From NCBI RefSeq assembly GCF_900168065.1, contig NZ_FUZZ01000001.1, positions 3,034,623 to 3,098,622 on the forward strand: a stretch of DNA of 64,000 bases. The letters are read 5' to 3'. The notes beneath the pieces were generated by a model. That model saw only the letters and a list, made by a program, of their open reading frames with translations, made no database searches and was not told the origin of the DNA. Positions 27,585-34,907 of this stretch are shown here, piece after piece. Positions within the stretch are counted from its first letter, which is position 1. The number at the start of each line of letters is the position of its first letter. The stretch comes from Chitinophaga ginsengisegetis (lineage in GTDB: Bacteria > Bacteroidota > Bacteroidia > Chitinophagales > Chitinophagaceae). The position numbers and the translations under genes are program-made.

Positions 27585-27962
27585 ATGAAAGTATTGAATA
27601 TTGTGTTTTGCCTGATGTTCGTTTTATTTGCAGGCTTACAGTATAATGATCCTGATCCCTATATATGGATGCCCATCTATCTTTATTCTGCCTTGCTTTG
27701 CTGGTTTGCTGCCCGTAACCGCTTTTACCCGAAATGGTATATTGCCGGTATACTGGTATACCTGGCTTATGCCATTTATAAATTTTTTGACCAGAACGGG
27801 GTGGAAGACTGGTTCACGAAACATAATGCGGAGAACCTCGCCGAAACTATGAAAGCAACCAAGCCCTGGATTGAAGAAACACGTGAATTCTTTGGATTGT
27901 TCATTTGTATCGGGGCACTGGGCATAAATTATTTTTACTCGAAAAGAAAACGCGCGGCGTAG
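27585..27962 (+). CDS. TMEM220-family small membrane protein
   Basis: A 125-residue protein with four hydrophobic segments (about residues 4-20, 26-45, 52-68 and 103-118). The family features are the QYNDPDPYIWMPIY stretch after helix 1 and the WIEETREFFGLFICIGAL block before helix 4. Function is unknown. It is a single gene ending just before a large foldback sequence. Confidence 0.78.
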   Translation: MKVLNIVFCLMFVLFAGLQYNDPDPYIWMPIYLYSALLCWFAARNRFYPKWYIAGILVYLAYAIYKFFDQNGVEDWFTKHNAENLAETMKATKPWIEETREFFGLFICIGALGINYFYSKRKRAA

Positions 27963-27978
27963 GATCACCGCGGATTTT

Positions 27979-28142
27979 GTCCTGGAGCAGGATTAAACTG
28001 ATTTTGTTGATTTGATCACTTTTGATTTTAAAGGATTTTGGGAGATATAAGCGGATATCCGCTTATATCTCCCAAAATCCTTTAAATCTTATAAAATCAA
28101 AAAAGTAAAATTCCTTAAATCAGTTTAATCCTGTTCCAGGAC
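27979..28142. repeat. 164-bp imperfect inverted repeat (foldback) between convergent genes
   Basis: The centre is a perfect 60-bp palindrome, 28027-28086, with midpoint GCGGATATCCGC. After an inner stretch with indels, the outer arms pair again: 27979-28004 with 28117-28142, 25 of 26 bases. It fills nearly the whole gap between the TMEM220 stop (27962) and the GH78-like stop (28153), and would form a very long RNA hairpin from either strand. The arm text (ATTAAACTGATTT, AGGATTTTGGGAGATATAAG) resembles interspersed intergenic repeats seen in Bacteroidota, but copy number cannot be tested here. Confidence 0.9.
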
Positions 28143-28152
28143 AATACCCTCA

Positions 28153-30390
28153 TTACAGCGAAATCTCCTGCGGCCCTCCATGCAGGGTGATCTCTTTTCC
28201 GCGCCAGCGGAATTTCCCGGTGATACCGAACGGAACCCTAACGGTGCCGGTTACACGATTATTTTTAAACGCCAGGTCCACTTCTATTAAACCATCCGGA
28301 TGCACCATTGTCGCCTTTACCTGCGGCGAGGCGCCGGGATCTGGTGCGATCAATACTGTTCTGAAGCCATAGGAGGCAGATTGGATGCCGGCTGTAATGC
28401 CCAGCAGGAAGAGATTGGCCACCGAGGCGGTTGCCTGGTAAGCTGCTGCGTTGTTTGGTTCCAGCTGCGTTGCGAGCGACTGTAATTCTGCCGGGAACGT
28501 TTCTGTGATACCGGTTTCCTGCATCGCTTTGAAGATATAATACTTTTCGCGCAGCGATTCTTCCGGCGACTGTTTTTCAGCCAGTAAACGCTGCATTACA
28601 CTCTTTACCTGCCGTGGTGGCACCGCCTGCGCCAGCACTGCCAGGGCATTGGTGTAGCGCGAGAACGTTTTCTTTGCCGCTGTTTCCGCATACAGTCCTT
28701 TTCCGGCATCATAACATTGCTGATACCATACTTCCCTCGCTTTATCTGCGGTGCGGGTATAAGCAAGGGAGTCGGCAGGCTTATCGCAATAGCCTGCAAT
28801 AACAGCCGCCTGCCGCAGGGCATACAGATACTGGCCTGTGATGGGCGACAGCGCCACGCTATCATTATAAGGCATATTGCCGGGCAGGCCCGTGGTGGGG
28901 TCCTGGTAGCGGTCCATCCAATCGAGGATACTGCGTATGCCGGGGAAGCATTGCTTCGCCAGCTCTTTATCTGCTTTATAGAGCAAATAATCGTGGAGTG
29001 CGCCGATCCATACCAATGCATCCGTTACCGATACCAGCCGGTCGTCTGACGGGTAACGGGAACGGACAAGCCCCTCCGGGATACGCGACTGATCTGTTTG
29101 TACCAGCGCATTTCTGAGCAGTTGATCATCTCCCGAAAAAAAACTGATGGCAAGCCCCTGTATACGGGCGTCCTGTATATATTGTAACTGCGCGTTAAAC
29201 AGATCATTATACAGGTTATCCTGCGCGCCTGTGAGCGCCGCCCTTTTGCCGGTGGCCCAAAGGGAATCTGCCGCTGCGCCGGCGCTGAAGGCCGATTTAT
29301 CATTCAGCAAATACTGCGTATATACGTTGTAGTAGTCGTGCAATGTGAGCGGCGCCTTCCCTGTTTCAATATCCAATTGCACATACCGGAAGCTGCGGTA
29401 ACCCGAAGACATGAACTTACGGCGGGTGCCGCCATCCGGATGAACAACATCCTGTATCACTGTGCTGTTGGAATATGCAGGCTGATAGGTAATTTTTATA
29501 CCGGCATCCAGTCCGCCGCTGATCAGCATTTCAGGAAAACCGGTGGTTTGTTGCCCGGCGTCCAGCAGCAGTTTAACTTTTCGTTTAGCCGGAATAGTTA
29601 GTGACGCCGTTCCCTTCAGCAGGGTTGCCTCTGCAGTAATGCCCTGTTGTGAAACAATACCGGTGAACGATTGCCGTTCCTGGTGTAAACGGCCAATGGG
29701 CGATGGTGTAAGCAACGGCCAGTTACCCGCACTGTGGCCTTGCAGCGCCACGCGAGCGCCTGGTACCGCGGGTTCCCAGGCGCTATCGTTATATGCAGGC
29801 TGTTCCCAGCCCCAGGGATGGTATTGCGCAGTAATGCTGTCGCCGGGAAAGGCGCCATAGAAAATGTTTTCCGTAGTTTTCACGGGAGCCGGATGTATCG
29901 ACTCATCTTCCATTACCTTCCAGGAAGCAGACCCGGTGTTGATAATAGCCGCTTCGCGGGATGTATGTCCCTGGATAAGCAGGCCGGTACCATTAGTGAA
30001 CTGGCCGTGCGGCTTATAAGGTCCGAAGTTGACCACTTCCGCGGCAATTACGTTGACACCATATTTCAGGTAAGGGCTGATATCAATTGTTTCGTAGTAC
30101 CAGTTGGCGAGGTCTGAGCGTGCGGGCCCCATGCCGGCGAAGCGGCCGTTTACATACAAACGGTAACGGTTATCCGCAGAAAGGTGGATGATAAAAGGAC
30201 CGGAATAATTGAGCAGCTGGAACTGTTTCCTGAAAAGATATACCCCGTAGGCGGCAGGGGCGGCATCATTGCCGGAAATCCACCGGGCGTCCCATTGGGA
30301 GGGGATATTACTGCTTTTCTCCTGCGCGGACAGGGTGGTGGCAAATCCGATGAATGCCGGCAGCAGCAGGCATTGTAACAGATATTTCAT
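28153..30390 (-). CDS. Alpha-L-rhamnosidase-like (GH78-type) glycoside hydrolase
   Basis: The protein has 745 residues and a signal peptide ending near residue 22 (TLSAQ). The N-terminal beta domain has the family's FRKQFQL, LSADNRYRLYVNGRFAGMGPAR and EVVNFGPYKPHGQF blocks. An (alpha/alpha)6 catalytic region lies at about residues 370-650, and a short C-terminal beta domain ends in FRWRGKEITLHGG. The usual GH78 acid motif (CPQRDERLGW) is replaced here by LQYIQDARIQGL near residue 397, so catalytic identity is less certain than the fold. It is monocistronic, with the foldback repeat immediately after its stop. Confidence 0.82.
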   Translation of the reverse strand: MKYLLQCLLLPAFIGFATTLSAQEKSSNIPSQWDARWISGNDAAPAAYGVYLFRKQFQLLNYSGPFIIHLSADNRYRLYVNGRFAGMGPARSDLANWYYETIDISPYLKYGVNVIAAEVVNFGPYKPHGQFTNGTGLLIQGHTSREAAIINTGSASWKVMEDESIHPAPVKTTENIFYGAFPGDSITAQYHPWGWEQPAYNDSAWEPAVPGARVALQGHSAGNWPLLTPSPIGRLHQERQSFTGIVSQQGITAEATLLKGTASLTIPAKRKVKLLLDAGQQTTGFPEMLISGGLDAGIKITYQPAYSNSTVIQDVVHPDGGTRRKFMSSGYRSFRYVQLDIETGKAPLTLHDYYNVYTQYLLNDKSAFSAGAAADSLWATGKRAALTGAQDNLYNDLFNAQLQYIQDARIQGLAISFFSGDDQLLRNALVQTDQSRIPEGLVRSRYPSDDRLVSVTDALVWIGALHDYLLYKADKELAKQCFPGIRSILDWMDRYQDPTTGLPGNMPYNDSVALSPITGQYLYALRQAAVIAGYCDKPADSLAYTRTADKAREVWYQQCYDAGKGLYAETAAKKTFSRYTNALAVLAQAVPPRQVKSVMQRLLAEKQSPEESLREKYYIFKAMQETGITETFPAELQSLATQLEPNNAAAYQATASVANLFLLGITAGIQSASYGFRTVLIAPDPGASPQVKATMVHPDGLIEVDLAFKNNRVTGTVRVPFGITGKFRWRGKEITLHGGPQEISL

Positions 30391-30527
30391 AGAAAGAGAT
30401 TGTAGGTAGTCAGGATATATTACTTACAAATATATTAAATATATTATTAAGATGATATAAGTACGGGGAACGGCCTGTTGCCGGGAGAAAATGTTCGTAT
30501 ATTCATCTTCCTTAAAAAACTCACCAG

Positions 30528-31067
30528 ATGAAAAAAAATGCCATCCATCCGGACCCCGGATATTATTCCACCTATATCAACCTTGTGCCGGATGTAGACA
30601 TTAAAACCGCGCTGGAACAGTCGTTGCAGACACTGGACGAATTTGACGCCGCTGAGCTGGAACCACTGGGCAACTATGCCTATGGCCCCGGTAAATGGAC
30701 CTTAAAGAATGTATTGCAGCATATTACGGATACTGAGCGGGTGTTCTCCTTCCGCGCCCTGTTATTTGCCCGGAAAGATATTCAGGTACCGCCCACGATG
30801 GAACAGGACGACTATGCGGCAAATGCAGAAATAGACGACCGGAGCGTATCTGAAATACTGGCAGAACTGAAAGCAGTACGTGCAGCCAGCATTATGCAGT
30901 TCAATAATTTATCCGACGCAGCGCTATTAAGAACAGGTATGTGCTGGAAAACGGAGATGTCGGTACTTGCGCTGGGCTTTGCCATTGCCGGTCACCAGGC
31001 GCACCATCTGAACATACTCCGTGAGAAGTACCTCCAGCCCAATTCTAACATGAAGGTTAGTAGTTAA
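30528..31067 (+). CDS. DinB family protein
   Basis: A 179-residue four-helix-bundle protein of the DinB/YfiT superfamily. It has the helical N-terminus after DPGYYSTYINLV, a first metal-ligand helix around HITDTERVFSFRAL, and the C-terminal HQAHHLNILREKYL helix with two candidate His ligands. Members bind a divalent metal; many act as thiol-dependent transferases or have no known role. It is 66 bp upstream of the SDR gene and probably cotranscribed, since no terminator separates them. Confidence 0.88.
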   Translation: MKKNAIHPDPGYYSTYINLVPDVDIKTALEQSLQTLDEFDAAELEPLGNYAYGPGKWTLKNVLQHITDTERVFSFRALLFARKDIQVPPTMEQDDYAANAEIDDRSVSEILAELKAVRAASIMQFNNLSDAALLRTGMCWKTEMSVLALGFAIAGHQAHHLNILREKYLQPNSNMKVSS

Positions 31068-31133
31068 CAATTAGTACTCCTCTTCTCTACACGGGTTAGC
31101 CGGACTAGCTTTGCCAGCATAAAATCATTATTT

Positions 31134-31874
31134 ATGAAACGTCTGGAAAATAAGATAGCCCTGGTAACAGGAGGTAGTCGCGGTATGGGCGCCGCCATTG
31201 TAAAGCGTTTAGCCGGAGAAGGCGCCACAGTGGTATTCACCTATGTAAAGGGCGCAGCACCGGCGGCGGCGCTGGTAGAAGAAATAACCGCAAAAGGGCA
31301 GAAAGCTACCGCGGTAGCAGCAGACAGCGCTGATGTGAATGCAGTACTGGCCGCTGTGGATCATACGGTGAACAGTCATGGTCGTATAGACATACTCGTT
31401 AATAACGCCGGCACGGCCGTGATGAAAGAATTTTCCGAATATACGCTGGAAGACTATGAGCATACAATGGCCGTAAACACCCGTGCAGTGTTTGTAGCCA
31501 CGCAGGCAGCCACGCGGCATATGGGGAGCGGCGGCAGGATCATTACCATTGGCAGTTGCATGGCCGACCGTGTGGTTGGTCCGCAAGGTACCCTGTACAG
31601 CATGAGTAAATCCGCCCTTACAGCGTTTAATAAAGGGCTGGCGCGCGACCTGGGTTCCAGGGGTATTACCACCAATCTCGTACAGCCGGGACCGGTAGAT
31701 ACCGATATGAATCCGGCTGATGGCCCTCATGCAGATTATCAACGTCAGCATATTGCGCTCGGGCACTATGGTACAGCCACTGATGTAGCTGACCTGGTGA
31801 GCTTCCTGGCAGGCCCGGAAAGCGGGTATATCAATGGTTCCGCGTTGACAATTGATGGCGGGTTGAATAGTTAA
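31134..31874 (+). CDS. SDR family oxidoreductase
   Basis: A 246-residue classical short-chain dehydrogenase/reductase. It has the cofactor motif TGGSRGMGA (residues 13-21), NNAGTA, and a YSMSK active site with an upstream Ser in the TIGSCMA strand. The C-terminal SGYINGSALTIDGGLNS is also typical. It most resembles FabG-like reductases of the 3-oxoacyl or 3-ketosteroid type; the substrate is unknown. A long hairpin terminator follows. Confidence 0.92.
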   Translation: MKRLENKIALVTGGSRGMGAAIVKRLAGEGATVVFTYVKGAAPAAALVEEITAKGQKATAVAADSADVNAVLAAVDHTVNSHGRIDILVNNAGTAVMKEFSEYTLEDYEHTMAVNTRAVFVATQAATRHMGSGGRIITIGSCMADRVVGPQGTLYSMSKSALTAFNKGLARDLGSRGITTNLVQPGPVDTDMNPADGPHADYQRQHIALGHYGTATDVADLVSFLAGPESGYINGSALTIDGGLNS

Positions 31875-31893
31875 TTTATCTTATTGATATTAT

Positions 31894-31936
31894 AAAAGGA
31901 GAAGGGAAGACTTAAAAAGCCTTCCCTTCTCCTTTT
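31894..31936. terminator. Terminator after SDR gene
   Basis: A perfect 16-bp stem (31894-31909 with 31921-31936, GGAGAAGGGAAG core) has an 11-base loop. The A-run and T-run at the base allow it to work in either direction. Confidence 0.85.
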
Positions 31937-32045
31937 TCATTACAAATATCGTTTTGCGTAAAGGAAATTCCTGATTTGATCACCTGATGCGTTAATTAAT
32001 GTCAACCTTGCTGTTCAATTAACTGACCCGATATGAACAGGATCT

Positions 32046-32222
32046 ATGACTAAAAAGCCCACTTTTAAAAAGGCCGGGGCCGCGCCATTCATTCTCATCC
32101 TGCTGATATTAGGAGGCTTGTTAACCGCCCTGCTGGCCACCAGTGTCTGGCAGGCATTGTTCCAGATTGCTTTAGTTATCCCGTTGGTAGTGATCACCTG
32201 GAAATTGTTGAAAGCAGAGTAA
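32046..32222 (+). CDS. Small two-helix membrane protein, 58 aa
   Basis: A 58-codon frame starting MTKKPTFKKAG. It has two hydrophobic segments, about residues 14-31 (PFILILLILGGLLTALLA) and 38-53 (LFQIALVIPLVVITWK), with a positive N-terminus that suggests N-in topology. The amino-acid pattern is that of a real short membrane protein. No family was recognised. It precedes the MarR gene by 81 bp but has its own start region. Confidence 0.7.
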   Translation: MTKKPTFKKAGAAPFILILLILGGLLTALLATSVWQALFQIALVIPLVVITWKLLKAE

Positions 32223-32243
32223 AACGGTTTTTTTGCCTGAAAA

Positions 32244-32274
32244 TTTGGTAGAATGAAAAATACATTTACCTTTG
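32244..32274 (+). promoter_or_regulatory. Bacteroidota-type promoter of the MarR gene
   Basis: TTTG at 32244-32247 and TACCTTTG at 32267-32274 are separated by 19 bp. This matches the phylum's -33/-7 consensus TTTG and TAnnTTTG. The ATG at 32304 lies 29 bp further. Confidence 0.7.
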
Positions 32275-32286
32275 TTGTATAAACAA
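32275..32286. promoter_or_regulatory. Putative MarR operator in its own promoter
   Basis: TTGTATAAACAA directly follows the -7 box of the MarR gene. It differs in one base from the perfect palindrome TTGTATATACAA ahead of the DoxX gene (32775-32786), which suggests autoregulation. Confidence 0.6.
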
Positions 32287-32303
32287 CAGTTGTAAATGTA
32301 ATT

Positions 32304-32756
32304 ATGAAACTGGAAGAGGAACTGAAGCAGACACGATTTAAGGACGAATACCAAAAAGCCATGCTGAATATCATATTTACCGGTAACTGGCTGGAGGTAG
32401 GGGCTTCTCATATGCTGAAGGAATATGATTTGTCCAGCCAGCAATTCAATGTATTACGGATACTTCGCGGAAGCAGGCCTAACCCGTTGAACCTGCTGGA
32501 TATCCAGGAACGGATGATGGATAAGATGAGTAATGCCACGAGGCTGGTAGAGAAATTGCGCCAGAAGGGGTTACTAACCCGTCAGCAATGCGACAGCAAC
32601 CGCCGGAAAGTGGAAATTGAGATCACTGATAAAGGACTGGCTTTATTAAAAGAGCTGGATCCTGTGATGGAAAAGAATCACCGGGAAGTAACAAAGAAAC
32701 TGACCAAAGAGGAAGTGAATACCATCAACGAATTGCTGGATAAACTCCGTAGCTGA
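32304..32756 (+). CDS. MarR family transcriptional regulator
   Basis: A 150-residue winged-helix regulator. Helix 1-2 leads into LSSQQFNVLRILRG, the recognition region is NLLDIQERMMDKMSNATRLVEKLRQKGL (in two blocks), and the wing contains RQQCDSNRRKVEIEITDKG. It probably represses itself and the doxX-yceI genes, because both promoters carry the same TTGTATAnACAA palindrome. No effector is visible; MarR/DoxX/YceI sets are usually tied to quinone, oxidative or solvent stress. Confidence 0.92.
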   Translation: MKLEEELKQTRFKDEYQKAMLNIIFTGNWLEVGASHMLKEYDLSSQQFNVLRILRGSRPNPLNLLDIQERMMDKMSNATRLVEKLRQKGLLTRQQCDSNRRKVEIEITDKGLALLKELDPVMEKNHREVTKKLTKEEVNTINELLDKLRS

Positions 32757-32774
32757 TTTTTTTTGCCTTAACAC

Positions 32775-32786
32775 TTGTATATACAA
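32775..32786. promoter_or_regulatory. Putative MarR operator before the DoxX gene
   Basis: TTGTATATACAA is a perfect 12-bp palindrome 34 bp upstream of the DoxX ATG. It matches 11 of 12 bases of the site in the MarR promoter. Confidence 0.6.
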
Positions 32787-32820
32787 TAAAAGTACAAACG
32801 CTAATAATAATTATACCTTT

Positions 32821-33255
32821 ATGTTTAAACGATTGCTTCACACAGACGACAACCTTGCCTCCTTTATCATCCGTATTACCGTAGCATTAGTGATGTTACC
32901 ACATGGCGCGCAGAAATTACTCGGCATGTTTGGTGGTTACGGATTCAAAGCCACCATGGGGTATTTTACCTCCCAGGGCACGCCTTCTATCCTTGCTTTC
33001 CTGGTAATATTCACCGAAAGTATCGGTTCATTGCTGATTCTTTTTGGATTTACCACCAGGATATGGGCGGCCATGCTGACCATCATCATGCTGGTAGCTG
33101 CGAATATTCACTCCCCTAACGGATTTTTCATGAACTGGGGCGGTACCCAGGCAGGTGAAGGCTTTGAGTATCATTTACTGGTAATTGGTATCAACATTGC
33201 ACTGATCATCAAAGGCGCCGGACGCTGGTCCGTTGACCGTCAGCTTTCTAAATAA
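32821..33255 (+). CDS. DoxX family membrane protein
   Basis: A 144-residue protein with four hydrophobic helices. Its DoxX hallmarks are the first-helix IIRITVALVMLPHGAQKL, followed by GYGFKATMGYF, then FTESIGSLLILFGF and the last LLVIGINIALIIKGAGRWSVDR. The family is involved in redox or thiosulfate-linked membrane processes; the precise role is unknown. It is cotranscribed with the exported YceI protein 31 bp downstream. Confidence 0.92.
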   Translation: MFKRLLHTDDNLASFIIRITVALVMLPHGAQKLLGMFGGYGFKATMGYFTSQGTPSILAFLVIFTESIGSLLILFGFTTRIWAAMLTIIMLVAANIHSPNGFFMNWGGTQAGEGFEYHLLVIGINIALIIKGAGRWSVDRQLSK

Positions 33256-33285
33256 TAATTAATCACATTCAATAAAAAAACAACC

Positions 33286-33873
33286 ATGAAGAAAAGTTTC
33301 TTTTTCACCACCCTCCTGGTATTAGCCAGCATCGCCACTTTTGCGCAGGTAAAATGGAATGCAGATCCTGCACATACCAGCATTATCTTTGGCGTAAAGC
33401 ACTTAGGATTGAGCTATGTACAAGGTCATTTTACCAAATTCAATGGCACCATTGAAACGGCCGACAGCACCAATTTCCAGAACGCGAAAGTAGATTTCAC
33501 CGTAGATGCAACCAGCATTTCCACTGGTGTAGATCAGCGTGATGGCCACCTGAAAACAGATGACTTTTTTAACGTAGCAGAATATCCTTCCATTACCCTG
33601 AAAAGCGTTTCTTTAAAGAAAGTTGCAGGTGATAAATATGTATTGCTGGCAGATCTTACTATCCGCAATACTACAAAACGTGTAACCTTCGACGTTACTT
33701 ACAATGGTGTAATTAAAGATCCGTGGGGTTTGAGAAGAGCAGGATTTACTGCTAAAACTACCATCAATCGTCTTGATTATGGTGTAAAGTATGCAGATAA
33801 ATTACCTTCCGGTGTATGGGCAGTAGCACCTACTGTTGATATCACTGTAAACGTAGAAGCAGTAAAGCAATAG
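33286..33873 (+). CDS. Exported YceI family protein
   Basis: A 195-residue lipocalin-like YceI protein with a signal peptide ending near residue 20 (ATFAQ). It has the family's WNADPAHTSIIFGVKHLGLSY-type opening, DQRDGHLKTDDFF, and the closing RLDYGVKYADKLP blocks. YceI folds bind isoprenoid or amphiphilic ligands in the periplasm. It forms an operon with doxX under a likely MarR site. A second, unexported YceI lies at 36312-36836. Confidence 0.93.
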   Translation: MKKSFFFTTLLVLASIATFAQVKWNADPAHTSIIFGVKHLGLSYVQGHFTKFNGTIETADSTNFQNAKVDFTVDATSISTGVDQRDGHLKTDDFFNVAEYPSITLKSVSLKKVAGDKYVLLADLTIRNTTKRVTFDVTYNGVIKDPWGLRRAGFTAKTTINRLDYGVKYADKLPSGVWAVAPTVDITVNVEAVKQ

Positions 33874-33902
33874 TTACAGATTTAGATAGTGTTTTTGAGT
33901 AG

Positions 33903-33932
33903 CGTTCCCGGTGTAAGCCGGGAACGTTTTTT
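33903..33932 (+). terminator. Terminator after doxX-yceI operon
   Basis: CGTTCCCGG (33903-33911) pairs perfectly with 33918-33926, loop TGTAAG, followed by six T. Confidence 0.9.
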
Positions 33933-33949
33933 ATTGTTGGCAAGAATAA

Positions 33950-34474
33950 TCAAATATGAACATCCAGCTTGTTCTGTACAAACTGTTTCTCTTTTTTCCG
34001 GATAGATTTATCGGTTTTAATAAAGTGTTCTTTCTTCTTCTCAACCAACCGGTACCAGTAATCGGCAGGAATGGCCCGGTTGGAGTGCAACTCCAATCTT
34101 ACTGTTACATAATCAGGCGGATCACGTTTCAAATTGATTAACTGACTTAACAGCGTTTCATCAATACTGATTTCCTCCGCAAATACCTTCCGCTTCTTCT
34201 CCAACAGTCCAACATATTCGCCCAGAAAATATCCGAATGACAAATCAGGATTAAAAGTATTGCCAGTTATATAATCTTCGAGCTGAAACCGGAGGCTCAA
34301 TAAGCCACTGACCAGTTTATCCTTATCTGTTGCAGCCAATCGCCGTTCCTTTCTGGCTTGTGCCAACTGCACTGCGGCTTCTTTTTTTTGCTTTTCAGAG
34401 AGCTTAACCGGGAAAACAAAAGAGGATGCCAGCTCACCCGGGGATTTCTCGTTTCTTGATTTCTTTTGGCTCAT
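33950..34474 (-). CDS. Hypothetical protein with HigA-like helix-turn-helix segment
   Basis: A 174-residue charged protein of unrecognised family. Residues about 80-150 resemble the Xre/HigA antitoxin fold: LGEYVGLLEKKRKVFAEE, then the turn-like ISIDETLLSQLINLKRDPP and RLELHSNRAIPADYWYRLVE. The lysine-rich N- and C-termini could contact nucleic acid. Its ATG overlaps the TGA of the upstream broken gene (ATGA, 34471-34474), so the two form a coupled pair as in toxin-antitoxin modules. The region is more AT-rich than its neighbours, which suggests acquisition by transfer. The regulatory or antitoxin role is inference. Confidence 0.7.
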   Translation of the reverse strand: MSQKKSRNEKSPGELASSFVFPVKLSEKQKKEAAVQLAQARKERRLAATDKDKLVSGLLSLRFQLEDYITGNTFNPDLSFGYFLGEYVGLLEKKRKVFAEEISIDETLLSQLINLKRDPPDYVTVRLELHSNRAIPADYWYRLVEKKKEHFIKTDKSIRKKEKQFVQNKLDVHI

Positions 34475-34813
34475 AAAGTATATTTTGCGACAATGTTATT
34501 TAATGCATCCAGATCAAGGTAAAGCTGCCAGCCTGCATCCAGCATGCCATATTTTTTCATATAATGCTTTTTCAATGCAGTTTTTGGGACCAGCGAAACA
34601 CAAGCATAAGGTCCATACCTGGCGAGTGCTGTACGACCGGCAAAGGCTAACAACCCGCAATGGCAAAACCAATTTATAAACTTCACTGCTTTTAACCAGT
34701 TTCTTCCAATCAAATGAAAACCATTCACCCGATACCGTTTTAAAATCTTCTTTTTCAATTAATTGAATCAAAACATCTATAGATATCCCGGATGATTTTT
34801 CTATGATCTTCAT
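34471..34813 (-). pseudogene. Broken gene (internal deletion/frameshift), partner of the HTH-like protein
   Basis: Two reading frames carry the two halves of what looks like one protein. From the ATG at 34813 one frame gives MKIIEKSSGISIDVL and then FSFDWKKLVKSSEVYKLVLP before losing protein character. The frame ending at 34471 gives LLAFAGRTALARYGPY, CVSLVPKTALKKHYMKKYGM and DAGWQLYLDLDAL. The order FDW...VYKL...LLAFA...VSLVPKT...HYMKKYG recalls a Bacteroidota acetyltransferase-like family in which some 40 residues lie between the halves. A deletion with frameshift, not a single-base error, therefore fits best. The family recall is from memory and not certain. Confidence 0.6.
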
Positions 34814-34822
34814 CCTTGAAAT

Positions 34823-34853
34823 TACAAAAAAGTTGGCAAAATATGCCAACTTT
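34823..34853 (-). promoter_or_regulatory. Palindrome with T-run just upstream of the broken pair
   Basis: AAAGTTGGCA (34829-34838) pairs perfectly with TGCCAACTTT (34844-34853), loop 5. On the minus strand more T follow. It ends 16 bp before the ATG at 34813 and comes straight after the helicase terminator, so it is either a second terminator or an operator of the pair. Confidence 0.55.
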
Positions 34854-34856
34854 ATG

Positions 34857-34892
34857 TACTAAAAAAAAGCTATTCCTGGAGGAATAGCTTTT
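34857..34892 (-). terminator. Terminator of the DEAD-box helicase gene
   Basis: AAAAGCTATTCC (34865-34876) pairs perfectly with GGAATAGCTTTT (34881-34892), loop TGGA. A run of T follows on the minus strand. It is 16 bp after the helicase stop. Confidence 0.9.
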
Positions 34893-34907
34893 TCTTTTAT
34901 GATCGTC

